This document shows, piece after piece, positions 41,513 through 52,239 of a stretch of DNA of 53,766 nt. The position numbers and the translations under genes were made by a program. The number at the start of each line of letters is the position of its first letter. The first letter of the stretch is position 1. The stretch comes from Methylobacterium trifolii. Its GTDB lineage: Bacteria; Pseudomonadota; Alphaproteobacteria; Rhizobiales; Beijerinckiaceae. The stretch is from contig NZ_BPRB01000057.1 of NCBI RefSeq assembly GCF_022179685.1, positions 1-53,766 of the forward strand. The letters are read 5' to 3'. The notes under the pieces are model-generated. The model was not told the DNA's origin and searched no databases. It saw only the letters and a program-made list of their open reading frames with translations.

Positions 41513-41587
41513 TGGTGCCGGTGGAGAGGATCGAACTCCCGACCTTCGGTTTACAAAACCGCTGCACTACCGCTGTGCTACACCGGC
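41513..41587 (-). tRNA. tRNA-Thr (anticodon TGT)
   Basis: Minus-strand sequence folds with acceptor stem GCCGGTG/CACCGGC (41581-41587 with 41517-41523), discriminator A at 41516 and an encoded CCA (41513-41515). The D-arm is GCAC/GTGC, the anticodon loop is TTTGTAA with anticodon TGT at 41553-41555, and the T-loop TTCGATC is canonical. The anticodon stem has one G-A closing mismatch, as in other alphaproteobacterial tRNA-Thr(TGT). Reads ACA and, by wobble, ACG. Confidence 0.96.
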
Positions 41588-41623
41588 CCGCAGCCTGCTA
41601 GCTAACAGCCGCGGATCGGGCAT

Positions 41624-42556
41624 TCAACCCGGACCGTTCAGGCAGTCCTCCACGACCGCGAGATGGCGCGCCTGGGCCTCGGCCGCCCGCCGGGCCGAGT
41701 GGGCGTGGCGGCGGGACGCGCCCGTCTCCGGTAGCGCTCCCCCGATGGCCGCGGCATGCTTGATCGCCAGGAGGTGCGGGTCGCCCCAGGCGGCGAGCAG
41801 GGCCTGGAAGGCCGCGTGGCGCCCCGGATCGAACGGGATCGGCCTGCCCGCCGCGTCCTTGCAGGGGTGGGGCGGGTGGAGCGCCGCGCAGGGCACCCGG
41901 CCCGCCGGGATCGGCGCGGTGGCCGCATGCGTGCGCCCGGCCTTCAGGATCTGCGGCAGGACGTGGGTGCGCGGCCCCGCGGGCGTCGGGCCGCCCTCCG
42001 GCGGGATCGGCGCGTAGACCTCGATGCGGCCGATCCGTGCGCAAAACACCCGGTGGGGGCCGAGCGCGGCGAGGTTCTGGAGGATCGGGTTGCCGGGGGC
42101 GAACAGGGGCCGGCCCGCGCCGGCCCGCAGGCAGGCCAGGGCCTGCGGGTCCCGCGTGCGCAGGCAGGCGTCGACCGCCGCGAGCCCCAGGCCGAGGTCG
42201 AACAGCACGTCTCCCCGGTCCTGCGTGCGCGCGGCCGCCCCGTCCGGCCCGAGTTCGGTCACGACGGTCCGGCGGCCCATCGCGCAGGATTCCTCGGGCA
42301 GGCACAGGGCCACGGCGTGGTTCCAGCCCCCCGCGAACCCGGTCTCGTAGGCGAGCGGGCGCAGGCCCGGCACGATCCGCAGGGCCACGGCACCGCGGGC
42401 GGTGGAAAGGCCGAGGCGGTCGTCGGGCAGCGCCCGGACGGGCTCGTCCGGATCGCGCGAAAACGTCGCCGCCGCCCCGAAGCTGCCGAGGCTCCAGGCC
42501 GTGTCCGGGCAGGCGAGCGCCCCGCGCAGCAGGGCCTCGACCGCGTCCGCGCTCAC
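41624..42556 (-). CDS. Conserved hypothetical protein (DUF6925-like)
   Basis: A 310-residue protein. The N-terminal segment AWSLGSFGAAATFSRDPDEP and the second-half PILQNLAALGPHRVFCARIG recall the DUF6925 family, an assignment from memory. Its function is unknown; a cytosolic globular protein is expected, with a Cys-rich segment (LCLPEESCAM, VDACLRTRDPQALACL). GTG at 42556 overlaps the crcB stop by four bases (GTGA), so it is translationally coupled behind crcB. A fluoride-related role is possible only through that context. It ends 36 nt before tRNA-Thr. Confidence 0.7.
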   Translation of the reverse strand: MSADAVEALLRGALACPDTAWSLGSFGAAATFSRDPDEPVRALPDDRLGLSTARGAVALRIVPGLRPLAYETGFAGGWNHAVALCLPEESCAMGRRTVVTELGPDGAAARTQDRGDVLFDLGLGLAAVDACLRTRDPQALACLRAGAGRPLFAPGNPILQNLAALGPHRVFCARIGRIEVYAPIPPEGGPTPAGPRTHVLPQILKAGRTHAATAPIPAGRVPCAALHPPHPCKDAAGRPIPFDPGRHAAFQALLAAWGDPHLLAIKHAAAIGGALPETGASRRHAHSARRAAEAQARHLAVVEDCLNGPG

Positions 42557-42942
42557 GGGGCGCCCGACAGCACCGCCCGGACCAGGGCGAGCCCCGCCAC
42601 GAGGCCGAGCAGCCCGGCCGCCACCGAGGCCAGGACGTAGGCCATGGCCGCCCCCGTCTCCCCGCGCTGGTAGAGGGCGACCGCGTCGAGCGAGAAGGTC
42701 GAGAAGGTGGTGAAGCCCCCCAGCACCCCCGTGGTCAGGAACAGCCGCGCCGGGTGGGAGGCGGCGCCGCGCAGCGCGAACCCCTCGGCCAGCACCCCCA
42801 TCAGGAAGGAGCCGAGCACGTTGATGACCAGGGTCGCCAGGGGAAACCCGAGCCCCGGCAGCAGCCGCGCCACCGCGACGTTGACCCCATGGCGAAACCC
42901 GCCGCCGAGGCCGGCCCCGAGGATGACGATGAGGGTGTTCAC
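42553..42942 (-). CDS. crcB: Fluoride exporter CrcB (Fluc)
   Basis: A 129-residue, four-TM dual-topology fluoride channel subunit. The segments GGGFRHGVN, LATLVINVLGSFLMG (Asn in the pore) and GGFTTFSTFS (polar track) are present. GTG at 42942 gives the normal ~125-130 length; upstream extension is implausible. No fluoride riboswitch was recognised in the upstream 100 nt. It overlaps the DUF6925-like gene, so the two are probably one operon. Confidence 0.92.
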   Translation of the reverse strand: MNTLIVILGAGLGGGFRHGVNVAVARLLPGLGFPLATLVINVLGSFLMGVLAEGFALRGAASHPARLFLTTGVLGGFTTFSTFSLDAVALYQRGETGAAMAYVLASVAAGLLGLVAGLALVRAVLSGAP

Positions 42943-43050
42943 GCGCGGGAGCTTTCTTGGTTTGGATGCGGGCGATCTTTTAGCGATCGTGAGCGGAACG
43001 GGAAGCGCGGGCAGTTCGTGTCGACCGACCGGCGTTCGTCCCATCCCAAC

Positions 43051-43166
43051 CCCTCATCCCGAGACGCCCGCGGCAGCGGGCCTCGAAGGAGGGCTCCAGA
43101 GGCCGCGCGATCCCTGGAGGGCTCCGTCGAGGGCTTCGCTCCGCTTCGCCGCCTCAGGATGAGGGG
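43051..43166. repeat. Dispersed palindromic repeat, second copy
   Basis: Outer arms CCCTCATCCCGAG (left) and CTCAGGATGAGGGG (right) pair imperfectly, and internal CGAAGGAGGGCTCC/GGAGGGCTCCGTCGAG segments continue the fold. Related to 39001-39111 and 33063-33180. It lies within the crcB-DUF6968 spacer, where an AT-rich gene begins immediately after it. The rest of the 315-nt spacer (42943-43257) holds no gene. Confidence 0.75.
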
Positions 43167-43257
43167 AATGGATGGGATGATCGACTGGGTTTCGCCTGAT
43201 TATTATCCGAGCGTCGGCGTGTTTAAGCAGTTTCCTTACTCGATTATTGAGGACGAT

Positions 43258-43593
43258 ATGATTATCGCAACGCGAAATCTTGTACTGAAAAATTCGGGCG
43301 CCGATTCTGAAATTCAAATACGCATTATGAACCCAGAATTTAACCAAGATCAGTGGATATGCAGGTATGAAATTCAATGGCCGAACGCTCAAAGATCGAG
43401 CTTTGCGGCGGGAGTAGATTCGGTCCAAGCCCTCCATCTGGCTTTGCAGAAAATCGGTCTCGATCTCTACATGAGCGACGGCCATGCATCGGGAAACTTG
43501 GTGTGGATGGAAGCAGGGAAAGGCTACGGTTTTCCTGTCCCGAAGAACGGCCGCGACTTCCTGATAGGCTTCGACAAGGAATTCGAAGGCTAG
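43258..43593 (+). CDS. DUF6968-like protein, AT-richer than neighbours
   Basis: A 111-residue protein starting MIIATRNLVLK, with ICRYEIQWPNAQRSSFAAGV, DSVQALHLALQKIGLDLY and GYGFPVPKNGRD in order. This recalls the DUF6968 family (memory, not a search). ATG at 43258 has GAGG six bases upstream; an upstream ATG at 43169 would add a ~30-residue unrelated leader. Base composition is near 50% GC, in sharp contrast to the surrounding genes, pointing to recent acquisition. It converges with polA, 19 nt apart. Confidence 0.65.
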   Translation: MIIATRNLVLKNSGADSEIQIRIMNPEFNQDQWICRYEIQWPNAQRSSFAAGVDSVQALHLALQKIGLDLYMSDGHASGNLVWMEAGKGYGFPVPKNGRDFLIGFDKEFEG

Positions 43594-43612
43594 CCTTTCG
43601 TTCTTGCGCCCA

Positions 43613-46744
<3,132 letters not shown>

Positions 46745-46775
46745 CGGGTGGTCGTATCCGGATACGGGCGGCGCG

Positions 46776-47138
46776 TCATCCGGTCGGACCCGGTGCGTCG
46801 GGAGGTCGAAGCTCGGCGATGCAGAGGATGACGAGTTCCGGCAGTCGGTCCTGCACGGTCCGCCAGATCTGCAGGGGCGAGACGTTCTCGTAGTCGTGGC
46901 GATAGACGTTCCCGGCGTTGGCGATCCGCCGCCAGGGGATATGCGGATGCCGGTCCCGCGTTTCCGCATCGACCCGGCGGCTCGCCTCGGAAATGATCTC
47001 CAGGCAGCGCGTCACGGCATAGACCGTCCGCCGATCGGCTTCGAAGGCATCGAAATCCAGTCCCGCGACGAATTCCTGTGCCGCTTCGGCATTCTCGAGA
47101 ATGCCGAGACACGCGCGCCGCCCGCGCTCAGAAAGCAT
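46776..47138 (-). CDS. hepT: HepT-type ribonuclease toxin (DUF86)
   Basis: A 120-residue all-helical protein of the HEPN/DUF86 family. The active-site block reads WRRIANAGNVYRHDYENVSP, so the His-x-Tyr pair is kept, although the Arg spacing differs from the common R-x4-H-x-Y. Known HepT proteins cut RNA and are silenced by MntA, which AMPylates the Tyr of this motif. ATG at 47138 overlaps the end of mntA by 11 nt. The pair sits between polA and the YihY gene. Confidence 0.85.
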   Translation of the reverse strand: MLSERGRRACLGILENAEAAQEFVAGLDFDAFEADRRTVYAVTRCLEIISEASRRVDAETRDRHPHIPWRRIANAGNVYRHDYENVSPLQIWRTVQDRLPELVILCIAELRPPDAPGPTG

Positions 47139-47424
47139 GGACCGCGTCGCGCTCGGCCTCCGGCCTGACGTGATCCTTCAGCATCTTTCGATTTGAGACG
47201 TCGACCGGGATCGGAAATAGGTCGCTGATGAAGTCGATCACGCCGACGTAGTCGTACACGTCGCGCACGGTGTCCACGTCGATGTCGATCATCACGTCGA
47301 GGTCGCTGCCGGCATGCCCCTCGCCCCGCGCCACCGAGCCGAAGAGGGCCGCATGCCGCACGCCGAGGCGCCGCAGCGCCCCCTCGTTCGCCCGCAGGAT
47401 GTCGATGGCGGTGCCGCGGTCCAT
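47128..47424 (-). CDS. mntA: MntA-type nucleotidyltransferase antitoxin
   Basis: A 98-residue minimal nucleotidyltransferase with the signature GSVARGEGHAGSDLDVMIDID (written here in parts: GSVARG and SDLDVMIDID), so the metal-binding Asp residues are intact. Homologues transfer AMP to the partner HepT. ATG at 47424 gives a full-length family member. It is upstream of and overlaps hepT; antitoxin first is the usual order. Expression probably includes autoregulation, but no operator was recognised. Confidence 0.88.
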   Translation of the reverse strand: MDRGTAIDILRANEGALRRLGVRHAALFGSVARGEGHAGSDLDVMIDIDVDTVRDVYDYVGVIDFISDLFPIPVDVSNRKMLKDHVRPEAERDAVHAF

Positions 47425-47468
47425 CCTTGAGCGTAACCCGGATCGCGGCCCCGCTGAAGGGGGGCGCC

Positions 47469-48635
47469 TCAGGCCGCGGTGCCCACCGTGTCGGCCATCC
47501 GCGCCCGGCGGGCGCCGAGGGGCTGCGGCTTGCCCACCGTGGTGTCGTGGGCGGTCTGGTGCTCCATCTCGGCGTTGATCTCGGCGCCCAGCAGCACGAT
47601 CACCGTGGACATCCAGATCCAGGTCATGAAGCCGATCACGGCGCCCAGGGACCCGTAGGTCTCGTTGTACTTGCCGAAGTTGGCGACATACCAGGAGAAG
47701 CCGAGCGACCCGCCGAGCCAGAGTACGGCGGCCACCGTGCTGCCCCACGTCACCCAGCGCCAGCGCGGCGCGTCCCGGCTCGGGCCGTAGCGGTAGAGCA
47801 GGGCGAGGCCGAACAGGACGGCCACCAGCATCACCGGCCAGCGCAGCAGCGCGACGTACCAGGCGTCGGCCGGAACGCCGACCGTGTTGAACACCACCGG
47901 CAGCACCACGATGCCGACGAGCGCGCCGACGACGAACAGCAGCGCGCCCGCGGTGAAGGCCAGCGAGCGCAGGTTGAGCCAGACGAAGTTGCGGGTCTCG
48001 CGCTCCTCGTAGACGATGTTGAGGGCGTCGAAGACGTGCTTCATGCCGCCGTTCGCGCTCCAGACCGAGAGCAGGATGCCGGTGAAGACGGTGAGCCCCA
48101 GGGTGCCGTCGCCCTTGGCCGCGATGCGCTTGACCTGCTCGCCGACGATCTCGATGGCGCCGGAGGGCAGCACCCCCTGGAGCGAGGCGAGGTGCTCGTT
48201 GATCTGCCCCACGTCGGCGACGAGGCCGTAGCAGGAGACCAGGGCCGCGACCGCCGGGAAGATCGCCAGCAGCACGTAGAAGGTCACGCCCGCCGCCACC
48301 GAGACGAGGCGGTTCTCGCCGAAATCGTGGAACACCCGCAGGCCGATGTCCTTCCAGCCGCCCGCCGGAATCTCGGAGGGTTTTTGCGCCTGCCGCCCGC
48401 GGTCCCCCTCGCCCTGCGCCACGGCGTGGGCCTCCGCCCCCTCGTGCGAGCCGGAGGTTTTCCGCGCGGGGTCGCCCCGGTCCGGGGCGGGCCCCTGTCG
48501 GCGGGGCAGGGCGACGAGGCCGATCAGGGCGGCCGAGAGGGCCAGCGTCCAGACCGTGGCGTTGCGGCCCTCCGGAACCGGAACCTCGGGACGCTCGCCC
48601 GAGGGGCCCCGTGGCACGGATGTCGACGCTGTCAT
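47469..48635 (-). CDS. YihY/BrkB-family membrane protein
   Basis: A 388-residue inner-membrane protein. A hydrophilic N-terminal ~90 residues, rich in Pro/Glu/Lys with one short hydrophobic stretch, precedes about six TM helices. Family marks are FYVLLAIFPAVAALVSCYGL, SVWSANGGMKHVFDALNIVY and NETYGSLGAVIGFMTWIWMS. Once annotated as RNase BN, the family is now regarded as a membrane protein of unknown function. ATG at 48635. Divergent from the antiporter with 213 nt between. Confidence 0.88.
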   Translation of the reverse strand: MTASTSVPRGPSGERPEVPVPEGRNATVWTLALSAALIGLVALPRRQGPAPDRGDPARKTSGSHEGAEAHAVAQGEGDRGRQAQKPSEIPAGGWKDIGLRVFHDFGENRLVSVAAGVTFYVLLAIFPAVAALVSCYGLVADVGQINEHLASLQGVLPSGAIEIVGEQVKRIAAKGDGTLGLTVFTGILLSVWSANGGMKHVFDALNIVYEERETRNFVWLNLRSLAFTAGALLFVVGALVGIVVLPVVFNTVGVPADAWYVALLRWPVMLVAVLFGLALLYRYGPSRDAPRWRWVTWGSTVAAVLWLGGSLGFSWYVANFGKYNETYGSLGAVIGFMTWIWMSTVIVLLGAEINAEMEHQTAHDTTVGKPQPLGARRARMADTVGTAA

Positions 48636-48848
48636 GGGGCCGCCTCGGATCGGATGTTATGCAGGACAACATCCGGTTGCAGGCGGAGTTTCCTCCGGTT
48701 GTGCGGTTCTGTCGGGGGCGTGCCTTTGCCGCGGCTGCCGCCGTGAGATTCGGCACGGATGTTGAGTTTTGGCGCCGTTAAGGGGAGGAGGTGTGTGCGC
48801 CCGCACGGGTGGCGCTGCGCTTCGACGACCAAGGGAACCGGAACAGAC

Positions 48849-50720
48849 GTGCCGCACGCGACCGCGCTGATCGCCATCATCGCCCTGGGCCTCGTGATCG
48901 CCTTCGTCTTCGGCATGCTGGCCCAGCGCCTCAGGCTGCCGCCGCTGGTGGGCTACCTCGTGGCCGGCATCGCCATCGGGCCCTTCACGCCGGGCTTCGT
49001 CGGCGACCAGGAGCTGGCGGGCCAGCTCGCCGAGATCGGCGTGATCCTGCTGATGTTCGGCGTCGGCCTGCACTTCTCCATCAAGGACCTGATGGCGGTG
49101 CGCGCCATCGCGCTGCCCGGCGCCGTGGTGCAGATCGCGGTGGCCACCGCCATGGGCGGCGGGCTGGCGATGCTCTGGGGCTGGGGCGTGGGCGCCGGCC
49201 TCGTCTTCGGCCTCGCCCTCTCCGTGGCGAGCACCGTGGTGCTGCTGCGCGCCCTGGAGGAGCGCAACCTCCTGGACAGCGACAAGGGCCGGATCGCGGT
49301 GGGCTGGCTCATCGTGGAGGACCTCGCCATGGTCCTGGCCCTGGTGCTGCTGCCCGCGCTCGCCCCGTCCCTCGGGGGCGCCGAGGCGGGCGCGGGCGGG
49401 CACGACACAGCCCGCTCGCTCGCCCAGACGCTGGCCGCCGCCCTCGGCCACGGCCTGTCCGACAGCATCTGGCTGACGCTGGGGCTCACGCTCGCCAAGG
49501 TCGCCCTGTTCGTGGCGCTGATGCTGGTGGTCGGCCGCCGCTTCGTGCCCTGGCTCCTCGACCAGGCGGCGCGCACCGGCTCGCGGGAGCTGTTCACCCT
49601 GGCCGTCCTGGCGCTGGCGCTCGGCATCGCCTTCGGCTCGGCCGAACTCTTCGGGGTCTCCTTCGCCCTCGGCGCCTTCTTCGCCGGCATGGTGCTGGCC
49701 GAATCCGACCTCAGCCACCAGGCCGCGGCCGACAGCCTGCCGTTGCAGGACGCCTTCGCGGTGCTGTTCTTCGTCTCGGTCGGCATGCTGTTCGATCCCG
49801 GCATCCTGATCCGCGAGCCCCTCTCGGTGCTGGCGGTGCTGGGCGTGATCATGCTCGGCAAGTCGGTGGCGGCGGTGGCGATCGTGCTGGCCTTCAAGCA
49901 CCCGGTGGGCACGGCGCTCACCATCGCCGCGAGCCTCGCCCAGATCGGCGAGTTCTCCTTCATCCTCGTCGGCCTCGGCCTGTCCCTGAAGCTGCTGCCG
50001 CCGGAGGGGCGCGACCTGATCCTCGGGGGCGCCCTGCTCTCGATCACCCTGAACCCGCTGTTCTTCGTCCTCGTCGCCCGGGCCGAGCGCTTCTTCGCCG
50101 ACCGGCCGGACCTTGCCCGGCGCTTCGAGCGGCGGGAGGCGGGGCAGGTCGCCGTGTCGGAGCCCGCGCCGCCCCACCGGGGCCACGCGGTCATCGTCGG
50201 CTACGGCCGGGTCGGCAGCAGCATCGGCAAGGCCCTGGCCGCCTGGGACTTCCCCTACGTGGTGGTGGACCGCGACCGCCGCCGCGTGCTCGAACTGCGC
50301 CAGGCCGGGCTGGAGGCGGTGTTCGGCGACGCCTCGGCCCCCGGCATCCTGGCGGCCGCCGACATCGCCCAGGCCCGGCTCCTGGTGCTGGCCAACCCGG
50401 ATTCGCACCAGGCCCAGCGCCTGGTCGCCATCGCCCGCGAGGCGAACCCCGCCATCGACACCCTGATCCGCACCCACAGCGATTCCGAGCGCCGCCGGAT
50501 GGAGGAGGAGAAGGTCGGCCTCGTGCTGATGGGCGAGCGGGAACTGGCCTTCGGCATGACCTTCTACGCCCTGCGCAGCCTCGGCCTGAAGGAGGGCGAG
50601 GCCCGGTTCTTCGTGGATTCGAGCCGCTCCGAAAGCCGCGCCGAGGCCCCGACCGAGGCCGAGATCGAGCAGGGCGCGCCGGAACTGCGCCCGCACAAGG
50701 AAGACGCCGCGGAGGGGTGA
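48849..50720 (+). CDS. CPA2-family cation:proton antiporter, YbaL/Kef-type
   Basis: A 623-residue protein with about 12 TM helices (1-385) and a C-terminal TrkA-N (RCK) nucleotide-binding domain (about 440-560) with GYGRVGSSIG. The membrane part has the GLHFSIKDL and FALGAFFAGMVLAESD motifs of CPA2. Potassium/proton efflux is the likely activity. GTG at 48849 (VPHATALIAI) is preferred over an upstream ATG at 48759, which would add ~30 Arg-rich residues. The C-terminus is charged. A fragment homologous to the 3' part (about residues 580-592) recurs at 51251-51293. Confidence 0.88.
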   Translation: MPHATALIAIIALGLVIAFVFGMLAQRLRLPPLVGYLVAGIAIGPFTPGFVGDQELAGQLAEIGVILLMFGVGLHFSIKDLMAVRAIALPGAVVQIAVATAMGGGLAMLWGWGVGAGLVFGLALSVASTVVLLRALEERNLLDSDKGRIAVGWLIVEDLAMVLALVLLPALAPSLGGAEAGAGGHDTARSLAQTLAAALGHGLSDSIWLTLGLTLAKVALFVALMLVVGRRFVPWLLDQAARTGSRELFTLAVLALALGIAFGSAELFGVSFALGAFFAGMVLAESDLSHQAAADSLPLQDAFAVLFFVSVGMLFDPGILIREPLSVLAVLGVIMLGKSVAAVAIVLAFKHPVGTALTIAASLAQIGEFSFILVGLGLSLKLLPPEGRDLILGGALLSITLNPLFFVLVARAERFFADRPDLARRFERREAGQVAVSEPAPPHRGHAVIVGYGRVGSSIGKALAAWDFPYVVVDRDRRRVLELRQAGLEAVFGDASAPGILAAADIAQARLLVLANPDSHQAQRLVAIAREANPAIDTLIRTHSDSERRRMEEEKVGLVLMGERELAFGMTFYALRSLGLKEGEARFFVDSSRSESRAEAPTEAEIEQGAPELRPHKEDAAEG

Positions 50721-50763
50721 TTTTTTAGCTGTACCGACCGCGCGAAGCGGGGACGGGTCCGCC

Positions 50764-50961
50764 TCAGGCGGCGGTGAGATGCGCGAGATCTGCGCCTTCG
50801 GCCACGTGCTCGGTCGCGTCCAGGATCTCGATCCCGACGACGCGGCCCTGCGCGTCGAAATCCAACACGATGCCCGGACGGACTTCCTCGCTGTCCACGA
50901 TCTCACCCTCGGCGAGCCGCAGGTAGAAGGCGTCGGCTTCGGGGTCGTATCGCGTTCTCAC
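50764..50961 (-). CDS. DUF2283 protein
   Basis: A 65-residue protein with the DUF2283 pattern: YDPEADAFYLRLAEGEIVDS, then PGIVLDFDAQGRVVGIEIL. Function unknown; often found beside DUF4258 genes in putative toxin-antitoxin pairs. ATG at 50961 overlaps the stop of the DUF4258 gene by four bases, so the two are coupled. Confidence 0.85.
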   Translation of the reverse strand: MRTRYDPEADAFYLRLAEGEIVDSEEVRPGIVLDFDAQGRVVGIEILDATEHVAEGADLAHLTAA

Positions 50962-51221
50962 GTCCCGCTCCGCTTCCGTCCGCGATCGAGGAATGCCGTT
51001 ATGATCCGGCAGGTGCTGCCATCCTGGGCATATACCACACGCAGAATACGGCCACCACGCTCCGGCACGGCGCGATAAGCGCGCGTCCGTTCCGGATAAA
51101 CCGGGTCCGGTTCTTCCGCATCGGGAGCCAGGACGGCCGCCTCGACCCAGCCAGGCTCGATCGCACGATGGGCGAGGGTCTCGACGGCGTGGGTTGTGTA
51201 GACGAAGCTTCGTTCAGGCAC
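50958..51221 (-). CDS. DUF4258 protein, probable toxin-like partner
   Basis: An 87-residue protein of the DUF4258 type, with a THAVETLAHRAIEPGWVEAAV segment (in part) and a basic C-terminus ending CRIITAFLDRGRKRSGT. The fold is RelE-like in some members, and the pairing with a DUF2283 protein is common; toxicity has not been shown to my knowledge. ATG at 51221. It overlaps the DUF2283 start (ATGA). Confidence 0.8.
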   Translation of the reverse strand: MPERSFVYTTHAVETLAHRAIEPGWVEAAVLAPDAEEPDPVYPERTRAYRAVPERGGRILRVVYAQDGSTCRIITAFLDRGRKRSGT

Positions 51222-51250
51222 GATGGCAGTCTATCACTGTGGTAGCCTCC

Positions 51251-51293
51251 GGCCGAAGGGCAACGAGGTCCGCTTCTTCGTGGATTCGAGCCG
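51251..51293 (+). pseudogene. Fragment matching the 3' end of the antiporter gene
   Basis: Aligns with 50583-50626 of the antiporter gene on the same strand; the last 20 bases (51274-51293) are identical. In frame it reads RPKGNEVRFFVDSSR against LKEGEARFFVDSSR. It is immediately followed by the stop of the opposite-strand methyltransferase. A 650-bp-distant scrap of a homologous gene end; probably a duplication or recombination relic. Confidence 0.75.
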
Positions 51294-51294
51294 T

Positions 51295-52152
51295 CTAATC
51301 GTAGGCGAGGCTCCACCCCGGTGCGCGCAGCCAGCAGCGGTCCTCGGGCAGGTCGTCCGTTCGGTGCAGCCGTGTCACCCGGCCAATGCCGTCCTTGGCG
51401 AAGGCCGCGGCCAGGGCCGCTTCCGCGTCCCGGTCGCGCGAGCCCGCACAGGGGTAGATCACGGTTCGGGACAGGCAGCGCGCCGCGTAGCCGTCCGCCT
51501 GCCGGGTGATCCGGAAGACCGCGCCCCGGGTCATCGCCTGCCCCTGCTCCGTGGTGAAGCCGAGGGTGAGCGGCAGGATCAGGCGGCCTTCGGGCTTCAG
51601 GGCGTCGAGCCACGCATCGGCCGGGCGCGCCGCGCCGGCATTCACGAACACCACGTCGGCGGGGTCGAGCGGCAGCGCCGTGCCGTCGCCCGACACGACC
51701 CGGACGTGCGGGAACCGCGCGAGGTTCGACGCCGCCTGCGCGGCCAGGCCCGGTTCGATCTCGATCCCGGTGACGCGGCCCGTCGGCCCGACGAGACGGC
51801 CGATCACGGCCGTGTAGTAGCCCGTGCCGGTGCCGATATGCACCGCATGCGCGCCGGCTTCGAAATTTCCCGCCGCGATGAGGCGCGTCAGGAACGAGGG
51901 CTGCCCGTTGTTAAGCCGCTTCTCGGCCAGGATCGCCACGGGCGCGTCCTGATAGAGATAGACCGCATCCGCGACCGGCCCTGCGCTGGAGCCGCTGGCC
52001 AGATGCATGATCTGCCAGGGCGGCGGCGGCAGGAAATCCTCCCGCCGGATCGTGGCCAGCGCCTCTTCCAGGCGCGGATCGTCCGTCCCGGCCGCGTGGA
52101 CGATCTGCTTCGCGTAGGCGTTTCGGACGATGGCGCGTTCAGCCTCGGTCAT
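51295..52152 (-). CDS. PCMT-family methyltransferase
   Basis: A 285-residue protein of the protein-L-isoaspartate O-methyltransferase family. The AdoMet motif GTGTGYYTAVIG (about 107-118) and the acidic post-I motif TGIEIEPGLA are typical. The N-terminal region REDFLPPPPW and the AEKRLNNGQPS segment also match. The C-terminal ~90 residues are not typical of the E. coli Pcm enzyme, so the substrate may differ. ATG at 52152. It is downstream of the UdgX gene, same strand, about 87 nt apart. Confidence 0.82.
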   Translation of the reverse strand: MTEAERAIVRNAYAKQIVHAAGTDDPRLEEALATIRREDFLPPPPWQIMHLASGSSAGPVADAVYLYQDAPVAILAEKRLNNGQPSFLTRLIAAGNFEAGAHAVHIGTGTGYYTAVIGRLVGPTGRVTGIEIEPGLAAQAASNLARFPHVRVVSGDGTALPLDPADVVFVNAGAARPADAWLDALKPEGRLILPLTLGFTTEQGQAMTRGAVFRITRQADGYAARCLSRTVIYPCAGSRDRDAEAALAAAFAKDGIGRVTRLHRTDDLPEDRCWLRAPGWSLAYD

Positions 52153-52239
52153 CGCTGCCTCACGGCGGCCGCCCTCGATGCCGAGGGGGCACGTGCATCC
52201 GCGCTTCTCCTTCGGCCGATCGCGGGACGCAACCCGCCC

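Noticed and set aside
41116..41587. Integration site at tRNA-Thr for a mobile island
   Set aside because: No integrase, no repeated tRNA 3' end and no foreign gene block adjoin it. The AT-rich patch is better explained as the sigma-gene promoter.
42943..43050. Fluoride riboswitch ahead of crcB
   Set aside because: The conserved GGxGATGG-type core and pseudoknot segments were not found in this stretch.
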